From Lentzea atacamensis (GTDB lineage: Bacteria; Actinomycetota; Actinomycetes; Mycobacteriales; Pseudonocardiaceae): 64,000 nucleotides of DNA. Under the pieces are notes generated by a model that was not told the origin of the DNA, did no database searches, and was given only the letters and a program-made list of their open reading frames with translations. The stretch covers positions 81,635-145,634 of the forward strand of contig NZ_QLTT01000001.1 in assembly GCF_003269295.1 (NCBI RefSeq), read 5' to 3'. The position numbers were made by a program, and so were the translations under genes. Shown here piece after piece: positions 25,668 to 34,273 of the stretch (its first letter is position 1; each line of letters starts with the position of its first letter).

Positions 25668-25685
25668 TACGTCAACGTTGACGTA
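25668..25685. promoter_or_regulatory. LacI operator O1, ABC side
   Basis: TACGTCAAC-GTTGACGTA, a perfect 18-bp palindrome with a central CG, typical of LacI-family operators, immediately before the substrate-binding gene. Confidence 0.78.
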
Positions 25686-25800
25686 ACCGAGCGAACTGCA
25701 GAAATGGGCGCGGTTACGCGAGTACTCAAACCATGTGGTGCGGAAGATCCTGGTCAACCCGGCCCGTTCGAACCAGGAGAGTCGGAACCGGGTATTCCGT

Positions 25801-25818
25801 TACGTCATCGTTGACGCT
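25801..25818. promoter_or_regulatory. LacI operator O2, regulator side
   Basis: TACGTCATCGTTGACGCT matches O1 with three differences and lies 63 bases upstream of the lacI start. Confidence 0.68.
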
Positions 25819-25880
25819 AGCTTTCCGTGAGAAGACGCGACAAGCGGCCGTTACGCAAGCGTTACCCGGGGTGGGTGGAC

Positions 25881-26915
25881 ATGGATCAAGCAGGAGAACG
25901 ACGCGAACCCACGATGCGTGACGTCGCGGCACTGGCGAAGGTCAGCACCAAGACCGTCTCCCGGGTCATCAACGACCTGCCCGGCGCGGGCCCGGAAGTC
26001 GTCGAACGCGTCCGCGCCGCCGCCCGCACCCTGGGCTACCGGCCCAACCTCACCGCCAGCAGCCTGCGCCGCTCCGACCGCCGCAGCGCCACCATCGGCG
26101 TGCTGTTCGAGGACCTGTCCAACCCGTTCGACTCGGCCCTGCTGCGCGCCGTCGAGGACCGCGCCCGGCAGGGCGGCGTCCTCGTGCTCGCCGGCAGCAG
26201 CGAGGACGACCACTCCATGCAACGCGAACTGCTGCTGTCGCTGTCCGCCCGCCGCGTCGACGGCGTCGTCGTCATGGCCGTCGGCGGCCACCAGGACGCG
26301 CTGCAGCAGGAACGCGACCGCGGCACCCCGATGGTGCTCGTCGACCGGCCACCCACCTTCGGCGGCACCGACTGCGTCACCACCACCAACCGCGACAGCT
26401 CCCGCGACGCCGTCCTGCAGCTCGCCTCACTCGGCCACCGCGACATCGCGTTCCTCGGCGACCGCCGCACCCTGTGGACCAGCCAGGAGCGCTACACCGG
26501 CTACCTCGAAGGCCTCGCCCAGGCCGGTCTCACCCTGCGCGAGGAGCTCGTGCGCACCGACCTGCACGGCGCCGACCTCGCCGAAGTCGCCGCCACAGAG
26601 CTGCTCGACCTCGCCAAACCCCCCACGGCCCTGTTCACCGCCCAGAACCTCGTCACCGTCGGCGCCATGCGGGTCCTGCGCGCCCGCCGCCTGCAGCACC
26701 GCGTCGCACTCATCGGCTTCGACGACTTCCCGCTCGCCGACATGCTCGAACCCGGCATCACCGTCGTGCGCCAGGACGTCCCCGGCATCGGCCGCAAAGC
26801 CGCCGAACTCATCTTCGCCCGCATCGACGGCGACACCTCACCGCCCGTGCACGCCGTCGTCCCCGCCTCGATCGTGCGCCGCGGCTCCGGCGAGATCACG
26901 CCGTCAGCCGACTGA
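25881..26915 (+). CDS. LacI family transcriptional regulator of ABC operon
   Basis: 344-residue LacI repressor. The N-terminal helix-turn-helix is MRDVAALAKVSTKTVSRVIN with the hinge LGYRPNLTASSLR; the effector domain is of the periplasmic-binding type (IGVLFEDLSNPFDSALL, VVVMAVGG, ALIGFDDFPLADMLEPGIT). The ATG follows GGTGG-like sequence; longer upstream starts are not supported. It diverges from the ABC importer with both operators in the shared 220-base region. Sugar binding would release it and induce transport. Confidence 0.92.
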   Translation: MDQAGERREPTMRDVAALAKVSTKTVSRVINDLPGAGPEVVERVRAAARTLGYRPNLTASSLRRSDRRSATIGVLFEDLSNPFDSALLRAVEDRARQGGVLVLAGSSEDDHSMQRELLLSLSARRVDGVVVMAVGGHQDALQQERDRGTPMVLVDRPPTFGGTDCVTTTNRDSSRDAVLQLASLGHRDIAFLGDRRTLWTSQERYTGYLEGLAQAGLTLREELVRTDLHGADLAEVAATELLDLAKPPTALFTAQNLVTVGAMRVLRARRLQHRVALIGFDDFPLADMLEPGITVVRQDVPGIGRKAAELIFARIDGDTSPPVHAVVPASIVRRGSGEITPSAD

Positions 26916-27671
26916 CAGCACCGCGTCGACCACCTGCGGACCCGAGAGCAGCACCTCGTCGTTGTGGTCCGCGCCGGCCACCTCGACCAGCTTCGCCCGC
27001 GCCGCCACCGCCACCTCGCGGCTCTGCGAGGGCGGCACGATCTTGTCCGCCGTCCCGAGCACCACGACCGTCGGAACGTCCACAGCGGACACCCGCTCGG
27101 CCACGGGGTACTTGTCCCGCAACAGCATCTTCACCGGCAGCCACGGGTAGTGGTGCGACCCGGCCGCCGCCAGCGACGTGAACGGGGAGCGCAGCACCAG
27201 CCCCAGAGGCGCGCGGTAGGTCGCGAGCTCGACGGCGACCGCGGCGCCCAGCGACTCGCCGAAGTAGATCACCGGGCCGTCGATCAGGTCCAACGCCGCC
27301 CGCGCGTCGTAGGTCAGGCCCTCCTCCGAGGGCGTGCCGGGGTTGCCGCCGTAACCGCGGTAGTCGAACAGCAGCACCGACAACCCTCGGTCGGTCAGCG
27401 CACGTGCCAGCGGCACCCGCCCCAGCCGGTTGCCGCCGTTGCCGGGGAACACGATCACCGTCGCGGGCGCGTCGCGCACCTCGAAGTGCCACCCGTCGAG
27501 CAGCAGGCCGTCCGCCGTCACCAGCCGCACATCGCGCCCATCAGGCAGAACCTCCTCCGCGGACGGCAGCGGACCGGGGGAGGGGAAGTAGACCAGCTTG
27601 CGCTGAAAGGCGAAGACCACGGCGACGATGGTGACAACCACCGCCACCGCGATCAACACCGGCCTCCACAT
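26904..27671 (-). CDS. Membrane-anchored alpha/beta hydrolase
   Basis: 255-residue alpha/beta hydrolase of the Bem46-like type with one N-terminal membrane anchor (VLIAVAVVVTIVAVVFAF). The nucleophile Ser is in YFGESLGAA, the Asp in GTADKIVPPSQS and the His in GADHNDEVL; an oxyanion hole strand is IVFPGNGGNRLGR. The substrate is unknown; an ester or peptide of the envelope is possible. An alternative GTG start lies one codon earlier. Its 3' end overlaps the convergent lacI gene by 12 bases. Confidence 0.88.
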   Translation of the reverse strand: MWRPVLIAVAVVVTIVAVVFAFQRKLVYFPSPGPLPSAEEVLPDGRDVRLVTADGLLLDGWHFEVRDAPATVIVFPGNGGNRLGRVPLARALTDRGLSVLLFDYRGYGGNPGTPSEEGLTYDARAALDLIDGPVIYFGESLGAAVAVELATYRAPLGLVLRSPFTSLAAAGSHHYPWLPVKMLLRDKYPVAERVSAVDVPTVVVLGTADKIVPPSQSREVAVAARAKLVEVAGADHNDEVLLSGPQVVDAVLSVG

Positions 27672-27680
27672 CACACCATT

Positions 27681-27955
27681 TCAGCAGCGCCTACCGGTGT
27701 CCGCGACGGTCACCACCGCCACGACCCCCACGGCAGAGCCGTCCGGATACAGCCGCGACATCCCACCGTCCGTTGACAGCGCGAATTCACCAGAACGTGT
27801 GAAGTTCGAGAAGTCCGGGACCGAGCAGAACGACGGCACCGCCGGAAACTGGTTCGCCTTCCAGCCCGGTTCGGGCCGCCGGCCTCGTACCCGACGTTGT
27901 TCGTCAGCACCCGCGTCAGACCGCCCGGCGCGGCCGAAGCAGTCCCGGAAGCAGC
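27681..27955 (-). pseudogene. Possible remnant of a secreted enzyme gene
   Basis: Between the hydrolase and phosphatase genes, minus-strand translation shows protein-like pieces in two frames: AGALAASGTASAAPGG then LTRVLTNNVGYEAGGP in one frame, and WKANQFPAVPSF, DFSNFTRSGEFAL, STDGGMSRLYPDGSAVG in the next, ending at a TGA. The first piece looks like a signal-peptide end followed by the N-terminal strand of a secreted glycoside hydrolase (VLTNxVGYxxxGP is common there). No start codon and a frame change in the middle point to decay by deletion. It lies head to tail 19 bases after the phosphatase gene. Weak evidence. Confidence 0.38.
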
Positions 27956-27974
27956 CAGAGCTCCCGCCGTTCCT

Positions 27975-28943
27975 CTATGAAGCGGGCGCGAACGGCACCA
28001 GTACGACGGTGATGTTGTCGTGGCCGCCCGCTTCGAGAGCGACCTTCACGAACTCCTCCGGCCCGCACGGCAGCAACGGCTGCAGGTCCTCCGGCTGCGG
28101 CCGGTAGTTGTGCAGCCCGTCCGAACACAGCAGGAACATCCCCGGCGAGGTCGGCTGCAGCGTCATGACCTGCGGCTCCACCCGCCCGGCGTCCGCGCCG
28201 ATCCACCGCGACAGCACGTGCGCGCGGCGGTCCGTGCGCGCCTGCTCCTCGGTCAGCACACCCTCCGCGACGAGCTGCGCAGCCCACGTGTCATCGGTCG
28301 TGAGCTGCTTGGAGCCCTCGTCGGACAACCAGTACGCGCGCGAGTCACCGACCCACCCGATCGTCGCCGTGGTCTCCGTGACCAGCACCGACACGAACGT
28401 GCAGGACGGCGCGACACCCCGGCCGCCCGCCTCGAGCGGCTCGTTCTCCACCAGCTGCTCCACCGCGAAGCACGAGGCCGCGACGGCGTCCACCATCGCC
28501 TGCTCCGGGTCGGCGGTGTCGATCAACGCGTTCAGCAGCACGTCCACCGCGGCGTCGGCAGCGGCCTGCGACGCCTGCTCGGCGCGCTCGGAGGACGCCA
28601 CCCCGTCGCAGACGACAGCTGCGACACCCTTGCCCGCGACGTGCCCGAACGCCATCGAGTCCTCGTTGCGCGCCCGCCGCTTGCCCCGGTCCGACACACC
28701 GGACACCGCACCGAGCGTGTACTCGACCCGGTCACGCGCCGATGGCTGGTGACGGCCGCACTGGGTGCAGTAGTCCTCGTCATCGATGTCGGGCGAGCCG
28801 CACAGGATGCACGAGGCCTGCGCGGGACCGGTCGGCCCGCCGAGCGGCGTGCGGCGGACCAGCAGGTTGCGCCCGCACGCCTCGCAGAACCGGTCTTCCG
28901 GCGCTACAGGCGCGAAGCACTCCGGGCACTTCAGGGTGTCCAT
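27975..28943 (-). CDS. Zinc-ribbon PP2C protein phosphatase
   Basis: 322-residue Ser/Thr phosphatase. The first 70 residues hold two zinc ribbons (CPECFAPV...FCEACG and CILCG...YCTQCGRH); the rest is a PPM/PP2C catalytic domain with SDRGKRRARNEDSMAF, AAVVCDGVASS (metal-binding DG), WVGDSRAYWL, LCSDGLHN and GGHDNITVVLV. The ATG shares its first base with the pknG stop (TGATG), so it is translated directly after the kinase. It is the last gene of the glnX-glnH-pknG operon and is a strong candidate to reverse PknG phosphorylation. Confidence 0.92.
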   Translation of the reverse strand: MDTLKCPECFAPVAPEDRFCEACGRNLLVRRTPLGGPTGPAQASCILCGSPDIDDEDYCTQCGRHQPSARDRVEYTLGAVSGVSDRGKRRARNEDSMAFGHVAGKGVAAVVCDGVASSERAEQASQAAADAAVDVLLNALIDTADPEQAMVDAVAASCFAVEQLVENEPLEAGGRGVAPSCTFVSVLVTETTATIGWVGDSRAYWLSDEGSKQLTTDDTWAAQLVAEGVLTEEQARTDRRAHVLSRWIGADAGRVEPQVMTLQPTSPGMFLLCSDGLHNYRPQPEDLQPLLPCGPEEFVKVALEAGGHDNITVVLVPFAPAS

Positions 28944-31072
28944 CAAACCAACGTCCTCGGCCTTACCGCGTTCGCGCGGTCCACCAATGCGATCCGTTCC
29001 TCCGGCGTGGCCGCGAACCGGGCCAGCGTGCGGTAGCGCCGCTCGAGACCCAGCCGAAGCTCGTGTTCGGAGAGTGCACAGTCCAGCACCCTGCCCTCGG
29101 CGGCCTGATTGCGGGTCACGTAGTCGTACGCCGCCTCCAGCAGCTCCGCCGACAGCTGGGTGTGCGAATGCACGTCGATGTCCAAGGCGTGCAAGCGTTC
29201 CCCGGCCGCGACGAGGTCGTCCGCGTCGCCGTGACCGAGCTGCGCGCGCACCGCCGCGATCTGCGCCGCGAGATGTTGTGAAGAAGTGTCCGGAACGGAC
29301 AGCAACACGTCGACCGCTCGCGCCCGGTCACCGCACGCGAGCAGCACGCGCGCCAGGCCGAACGCCGCCGACACGTACGCGTGGTCCGTGCGCCACACGA
29401 GCTCGTACCAGCCCGCCGCCGCCTTCAGATCACCTGTGGCCTCCGCGCACACGCCCAGCGCGAGCTTCGGCGCCGCCTCACCCGGCACGGCCGAGCAGAC
29501 CGCGTCGAAGAACCCCATCGCGTCCTGCGTCCGCTTGTCCGTCAGCGCCGCGAGGCCCCGGTACCAGTCGGGCCGCCAGTCCTCGGGGTCCAGCTCGGAC
29601 TCGTCGAACAGCGACGGCGTCGTCAACGACTCCAGCTCACGCAGCGCGGCCTCGGTGTCGCCGGACTCGATCAGCACCCGCACGATCCGCAGCCGCACCT
29701 CCACGGTGAGCTGCGGTGCCTTGCGCAGACCCGCCGGATCCGACGTCGTCGCCGTCGCGAGCCACGACGCGGCCGCGTCCGACGTGCTCACGCTCGGCGC
29801 CGGCAACGCGCCCGCCACCTCGGCCAGGTCCAGCGCGCCCTCCACGCCGAAGCGGCGCCGTTCCGGGGTGAACTGCCGCGACGGGCCCGGCCGCTGCACG
29901 CCGTCCTCGATCGCCAGCACCTCGCGCAGCACACCCGTGAGCTGGTCGGCCATGTCCTCGGCACTCGCGAAACGCAGTTCCGGGTTCGGGTTCGTGGCGC
30001 GCAGCAGCAGCCGGTGGAACGACTCGAACCGGCCCAGCAGCGGTTCCTCGTCCGCTGTGGGCAGCCGGTCCTTGCAACGGCCGCGGAAGTCGAACGGGAA
30101 GCTCATCACCGCCAGCGCCCGCCCGACGGTGTAGATGTCGGAGTACACCGACGGCCCGATCGTGCCGATCTCCGGCGCCTGGTAGCCGATCGTGCCGTAG
30201 ATGGGGGAGTGGTGGTCGTCGATGCGCCGCACCGCGCCCAGGTCGATCAGCTTGAGCTGCTCCTCGGTGTGGATCATGTTGTCCGGCTTGAAGTCGCAGT
30301 ACAACAGCCCCACACCGTGCAGGTAGCCGACCGCCGGCAGGATCTCCAGCACGTACGCGATGGCCTGCGCCAGCGGCAGCGCCTCGTCACCGCGGCCGTC
30401 GCGGCGCCGGCGCGTGATCATGTCCTTGATCGACTCGCCGCCGACGTACTCCATCACGATGTAGTCGACGAGGTTGCCGGTCTTGCGGTCCGCGTGCCGG
30501 ATGAAGTTGTGGATCTTCACGATGTTCGGGTGCTCGACCTCGGCGAGGAACCGCCGCTCGGCCAGCGCCGCCGCCATCGCGTCCGCGTCGCCCGAGTCGA
30601 GCAGGCCTTTCAGCACCACCCAGCGGTCGCTCACCGCGTGGTCCAGCGCCAGGTACAGCCACCCGAGACCGCCGTGCGCGAGGCACCCCAGCACCTCGTA
30701 CTGGTCGTGCAGCACCTCACCCGGTTCGAGCTTCGGCGTGAACGAGTACGCGTGGCCGCACTGCGGGCAGAAGCCCTCCACCCGGCCCGGCTTGCCGTCC
30801 TTGCGCCGCCCGACCTTCTTGCCGCACTTCGAGCAGAACCGCTTGGCCTCCGGCACCTCCGGGTTCTCCAGCACCGCGGTCTTCGGATCCCGGTACGGCA
30901 CCCGCGGCACCTCGACCAGGCCGGCACCCAGCCGGCCACGGCTCATCGACCGCGCGCTGCCCCGGCGCGACCGGCCGGAGTTCGACCGCGAGGCCTCCTG
31001 CGACACCGACCAGGGTGCGGTCCCCGGTGCCGTCGCGGGCCCGGTCGCGGGCAGATCCAGTTCCTCACTCAT
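28943..31072 (-). CDS. pknG: Ser/Thr protein kinase PknG-like
   Basis: 709-residue soluble kinase with the PknG arrangement: a rubredoxin-like metal site (RFCSKCGKK, FCPQCGHAY) near residue 80-110, a kinase domain with LGCLAHGGLGWLYLA as Gly-loop, VVLKGL (Lys), CDFKPDNM in the catalytic loop and LIDLGAV in place of DFG, then a helical TPR-type region. In mycobacteria PknG responds to amino-acid supply and phosphorylates GarA to tune 2-oxoglutarate metabolism. The order glnX, glnH, pknG is the same as in Mycobacterium. The ATG (MSEELDLPATG) is preceded by GGAGG; the longer frame upstream overlaps glnH and is rejected. Confidence 0.94.
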   Translation of the reverse strand: MSEELDLPATGPATAPGTAPWSVSQEASRSNSGRSRRGSARSMSRGRLGAGLVEVPRVPYRDPKTAVLENPEVPEAKRFCSKCGKKVGRRKDGKPGRVEGFCPQCGHAYSFTPKLEPGEVLHDQYEVLGCLAHGGLGWLYLALDHAVSDRWVVLKGLLDSGDADAMAAALAERRFLAEVEHPNIVKIHNFIRHADRKTGNLVDYIVMEYVGGESIKDMITRRRRDGRGDEALPLAQAIAYVLEILPAVGYLHGVGLLYCDFKPDNMIHTEEQLKLIDLGAVRRIDDHHSPIYGTIGYQAPEIGTIGPSVYSDIYTVGRALAVMSFPFDFRGRCKDRLPTADEEPLLGRFESFHRLLLRATNPNPELRFASAEDMADQLTGVLREVLAIEDGVQRPGPSRQFTPERRRFGVEGALDLAEVAGALPAPSVSTSDAAASWLATATTSDPAGLRKAPQLTVEVRLRIVRVLIESGDTEAALRELESLTTPSLFDESELDPEDWRPDWYRGLAALTDKRTQDAMGFFDAVCSAVPGEAAPKLALGVCAEATGDLKAAAGWYELVWRTDHAYVSAAFGLARVLLACGDRARAVDVLLSVPDTSSQHLAAQIAAVRAQLGHGDADDLVAAGERLHALDIDVHSHTQLSAELLEAAYDYVTRNQAAEGRVLDCALSEHELRLGLERRYRTLARFAATPEERIALVDRANAVRPRTLV

Positions 31073-31086
31073 CTCGCGACCCCTCC

Positions 31087-32055
31087 CTAGTCCCGATAAC
31101 GAGCGACAGGCGGCACTGGTGCCGGCCCCAGGGTGTTGAGCCACCGCCGGTAGATCCCGCTCCACGTGCCGTCGGCACGCATCCGCTCCAGCACGCCGTT
31201 GACGAACCGGACCAGGTCCTCCTGCCCCTTGGGGATGCCCACGCCGTACGGCTCCTCGGTGAACCGCGCCCCCACCACCTCGGTGTACGGGTCCTGCGCC
31301 GCGAGCCCCGCGAGGATCGTGTCGTCGGTGGAGATCGCGTCGGTCTGCCCCTGCTGCAGCATCACCAGGCAGTCCGTCCAGTTCGGCACGCTCACCGTCG
31401 TCTTCACCCGGTTCACGACGTTGCCCAGCGACGTCGATCCCGACGCCACGCAGACCCTCTTGTCGCCGAGGCTGTCCACGCCGGTGATGCCGGAGTTGCG
31501 GCGCACCAGCACCCGCTGCCCCGCCTGGTAGTAGACCGAGGAGAAGTCGACTCGCTCGAGCCGGTCGCAGGTGATCGTCATCGTGCGCACGACGAGGTCG
31601 ACCTCGCCGCGCTGCAGCATCGGAATCCGCTCGGCCGAGGTGACGACCTTGAACTGCACCTTCTTCTCGTCACCGAAGATCGCCTTCGCGACCTGGCGGG
31701 CCACGTCGACGTCGAAGCCCTCGATCTCACCGGTGAACGAGTTGCGGAACCCCATCAGGTACGAGTTCTGGTCCACGCCCGCGATCAGCCGGCCGCGTTT
31801 GAGGATCCGGTCCATGTTCGAACCCGCCGGCATCTGCCCCGCCGGTGGCAACGGCCCCGGCCGCAGGCTCGCCGTCGCGTCGCACGACGGCGCCGGACCC
31901 GCCGAGCTGCTCGGTGCGGCGGTGACCGTGCTGGCGTCGGCCGGCTGCGGCGCCGGAGCCTCGCGCGGCACGATCTCGCTGGGCGCCGGGCCCGCCGTAC
32001 ACGCGCCGAGCAGCAGGACCGCCGCGAGCGTCAGTGACGTTCTTGAGCGCCTCAC
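31087..32055 (-). CDS. glnH: GlnH-like amino-acid-binding lipoprotein
   Basis: 322-residue lipoprotein (RRSRTSLTLAAVLLLGAC, lipobox LLGAC) with a solute-binding type 3 domain: RLIAGVDQNSYLMGF, IEGFDVDVARQVAKAIFG, VDLVVRTMTITCDR, VCVASGSTS and a final YRRWLNTLGPAP. In mycobacteria GlnH senses aspartate/glutamate class amino acids and signals through GlnX to PknG. The GTG start overlaps the glnX stop (GTGA). It is followed 14 bases later by pknG. A Pro/Ala/Ser linker follows the lipobox. Confidence 0.92.
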   Translation of the reverse strand: MRRSRTSLTLAAVLLLGACTAGPAPSEIVPREAPAPQPADASTVTAAPSSSAGPAPSCDATASLRPGPLPPAGQMPAGSNMDRILKRGRLIAGVDQNSYLMGFRNSFTGEIEGFDVDVARQVAKAIFGDEKKVQFKVVTSAERIPMLQRGEVDLVVRTMTITCDRLERVDFSSVYYQAGQRVLVRRNSGITGVDSLGDKRVCVASGSTSLGNVVNRVKTTVSVPNWTDCLVMLQQGQTDAISTDDTILAGLAAQDPYTEVVGARFTEEPYGVGIPKGQEDLVRFVNGVLERMRADGTWSGIYRRWLNTLGPAPVPPVARYRD

Positions 32056-33293
32056 CGGTACTCCTTGAGCCGCTGCCACAGTCCCATCGTCGACCCCACC
32101 GCGCTGATGACGGCCAGTACCAGCACCCCGACCGCCGTGCCCGCGAGCGACGCCCGCGCCACCGCCACCTCGTCGCTGAAGTCCTGCCGCGCCTCGCCGA
32201 TCGCGCGCACCAAGTCCTGGTCCAGCGAGTCGAAGTACGGGTTGTCGATCAACGCCACCGCGTCGTTGTACTGACCGGCGTCGTCGGCCTCCCTGATCCG
32301 CTGGTGGACCTGCTGCCACTGGCGGAAGTGCCGCATCGCCTGGTCGATCGCCTCGGTGTTCTCGAGCGCCTTCGCGTGGTCCAGCAGACCCTCCAGCCGG
32401 TCGGAGACCTCGACGAAGTTCTTCTCGTACGCCTGACCCGCACCCCGCGCGACCAGCGTCAGCGTCTCGTCACCGCGTGCGGTCAGCGTCGCGATCCGCG
32501 CCTGCGCCAGCACGTCGACCTTCTGCGACGCCGTGCGGGAGTCCCCGACGTCGTTCATCACCAGCACCGACACCGTGGTGACCCACAGCAGCGACAGCAC
32601 CGCCGCCGCCGTCGCCACCAGCAGGCCCACGTTGAGCAGCCGGTTCGTCTTGTGGGTCAGATAGCGCTGCGTGAGCACCAGCGCGACCACGAACGCCAGC
32701 GCCACCCCGACCGAACCCCACGGGAAGTTCGCCTCGTCCTGCGCGCGGGCCACCCGGTCCGTCTCCGCCCGGTACAGCTCCTGCGCCGCCGGCAACAGCT
32801 GCGTGCGCATCAGCCCCGACGCCTCGCGCAGGTACGCCGCGCCCACCGGGAAACCCTGCCGGTTGTTCGTCCGCGCCGTCTCGATCAGTCCCGTGTAGAC
32901 CGGCAGCTGGGCGGCCAGTGTCGCGGTCAGGTCGGGGGAGGAGGCCGTCGCCACCGACAGCGCCGCCTGCGCCTGCGCGATGTCCGCCTCGTAGCGTTCG
33001 CGCAGCTGAGGAGGTTCCAGCCCACCGGACAGGAACGCGCTCGCCGCCGTCGCGTCGGCGTCCTGCAACGACCGGTAGACCTCCTGCGCCGCGTGCGCGA
33101 GCGGTTCCGACTGCGTCGCCAGGTCGTCGAGCGCCCGCTCGTGCCGGCTCACGCTCCACGTCGTCAGCCATCCGCTCGCCAGACTCGCCAGCACCAGCAC
33201 CACGATGATCAGGCTCAGCCGCCCCGGTGTCGACCGCGCGAGACCGGTGACCCGGCGCACCAGCGCCTGCCGCGGCTGCGAGTCGATCACCAC
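32052..33293 (-). CDS. glnX: GlnX-like membrane signal transducer
   Basis: 413-residue membrane protein with an N-terminal segment (LSLIIVVLVLASLASGWL), a large outer helical domain, a middle membrane pair (VGVALAFVVALVLT and NVGLLVATAAAVLSLLWV) and a C-terminal segment (TAVGVLVLAVISAVGSTMG). This topology and the gene order match GlnX, which passes ligand signals from GlnH to PknG. The GTG start is 7 bases after GGGAGG. First gene of the operon; a 6-bp inverted repeat TGGTGA-TCG-TCACCA lies 38 bases upstream. Confidence 0.86.
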   Translation of the reverse strand: MVIDSQPRQALVRRVTGLARSTPGRLSLIIVVLVLASLASGWLTTWSVSRHERALDDLATQSEPLAHAAQEVYRSLQDADATAASAFLSGGLEPPQLRERYEADIAQAQAALSVATASSPDLTATLAAQLPVYTGLIETARTNNRQGFPVGAAYLREASGLMRTQLLPAAQELYRAETDRVARAQDEANFPWGSVGVALAFVVALVLTQRYLTHKTNRLLNVGLLVATAAAVLSLLWVTTVSVLVMNDVGDSRTASQKVDVLAQARIATLTARGDETLTLVARGAGQAYEKNFVEVSDRLEGLLDHAKALENTEAIDQAMRHFRQWQQVHQRIREADDAGQYNDAVALIDNPYFDSLDQDLVRAIGEARQDFSDEVAVARASLAGTAVGVLVLAVISAVGSTMGLWQRLKEYR

Positions 33294-33330
33294 GAGCGGG
33301 CCTCCCTGTGGCGGAGCTGTGCACGCGCCC

Positions 33331-33345
33331 TGGTGATCGTCACCA
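33331..33345. promoter_or_regulatory. Inverted repeat upstream of glnX
   Basis: TGGTGA-TCG-TCACCA, a perfect 6-bp inverted repeat with 3-base centre in the 186-base region between glnX and the TetR gene; the rest of that region shows no gene. A regulator site is possible. Confidence 0.35.
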
Positions 33346-33479
33346 CCGCGCGTGGCGTAACTGTAGGCAGTTGAGGGACACCGCGTGGGAATTACCCGCT
33401 CATCCCGCGAGGTGTCATCAGGCCGTAACTACCCGATCAAGCTCACCGCTCACGCACGCGTGCAGCCAGGGGCCACCGA

Positions 33480-34232
33480 TCAGGCCCGCGCGGCGATCAG
33501 CAGCGCCACTCCGTCCAGGATCATCTCCAGCCCGAACTCGAACGAGTGCTCCGGGCTGAACGCGCTCTGGTGCGCCTCCCCGACAGCGCCGCCGACCCGT
33601 GCCGCGACGGGGTAGCGGGCCGGGTCGAACACCGTCATCAGGAACGGAGCCGCCGCGTCCCACCACTGCTGGTCGGTCAGCCCCGTCTCCTTCTCGGTCA
33701 CCGCCGACGCCGTCAGCCCGCGCGCCGAGTTCTGCACGTGCCCGAGGACCAGGTTGAGCACCGAGTCCATCTCCACGTCGGACAGGCCGATGCCGTCCAG
33801 TCCGCGCAGCTCGAAGTCGTACTTCGCCGCCACCTGCGGGCCCAGCACCGTGCGTGACGGCGCCACCTGCAGCAACCACGGATGCCGCCGGTACAACGCC
33901 AGGTTCTCCCGAGCGACGTAGGTGAGGTGCGCACGCCAGCCGTCGGCCGTCTCGCGCCCGGTCGTGGCCTGGACGGTGTCGACCATGACGTCGATCAGCT
34001 CGCCCTTGCCGGGGACGTAGGTGTAGAGCGACATCGTCCCCACGCCCAGCGACTCGGCCACGCGGCGCATCGACAGCGCCTTGAGCCCGTCGGCGTCGGC
34101 CAGCGCGATGCCCGCCTGCACGATGCGGTCCACGCTCAGGTCCGGCTTGCCCTTGCGGCTCGTGCGCTCCTGGGTGCGCCACAGCAACGCCAGCGTCCGT
34201 GCCGGGTCACCGCTGCCCGTGTGTTCGATCAC
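33480..34232 (-). CDS. TetR family regulator, operator CCGTA type, copy 1
   Basis: 250-residue TetR protein. The N-terminal segment GSGDPARTLALLWRTQER precedes the helix-turn-helix (KALSMRRVAESLGVGTMSLYTYVPGKGELI), followed by a C-terminal ligand domain of the TetR_C type with YRRHPWLLQVAPSRTVLGP. It is paralogous over its length to the TetR at 46886. I choose the GTG at 34232 because the frame further up crosses the palindromic operator. It diverges from the SNF2 gene, with a 24-bp operator between, so it probably represses both. Confidence 0.9.
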   Translation of the reverse strand: MIEHTGSGDPARTLALLWRTQERTSRKGKPDLSVDRIVQAGIALADADGLKALSMRRVAESLGVGTMSLYTYVPGKGELIDVMVDTVQATTGRETADGWRAHLTYVARENLALYRRHPWLLQVAPSRTVLGPQVAAKYDFELRGLDGIGLSDVEMDSVLNLVLGHVQNSARGLTASAVTEKETGLTDQQWWDAAAPFLMTVFDPARYPVAARVGGAVGEAHQSAFSPEHSFEFGLEMILDGVALLIAARA

Positions 34233-34243
34233 GAACGTGACCC

Positions 34244-34267
34244 TACCGTACCGTATGGTGTACGGTA
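34244..34267. promoter_or_regulatory. TetR operator between TetR1 and SNF2 genes
   Basis: TACCGTAC and GTACGGTA, a perfect 8-bp inverted repeat with 8-base centre that contains further CCGTA half-sites. It ends 6 bases before the SNF2 ATG. Confidence 0.7.
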
Positions 34268-34273
34268 CATAGT

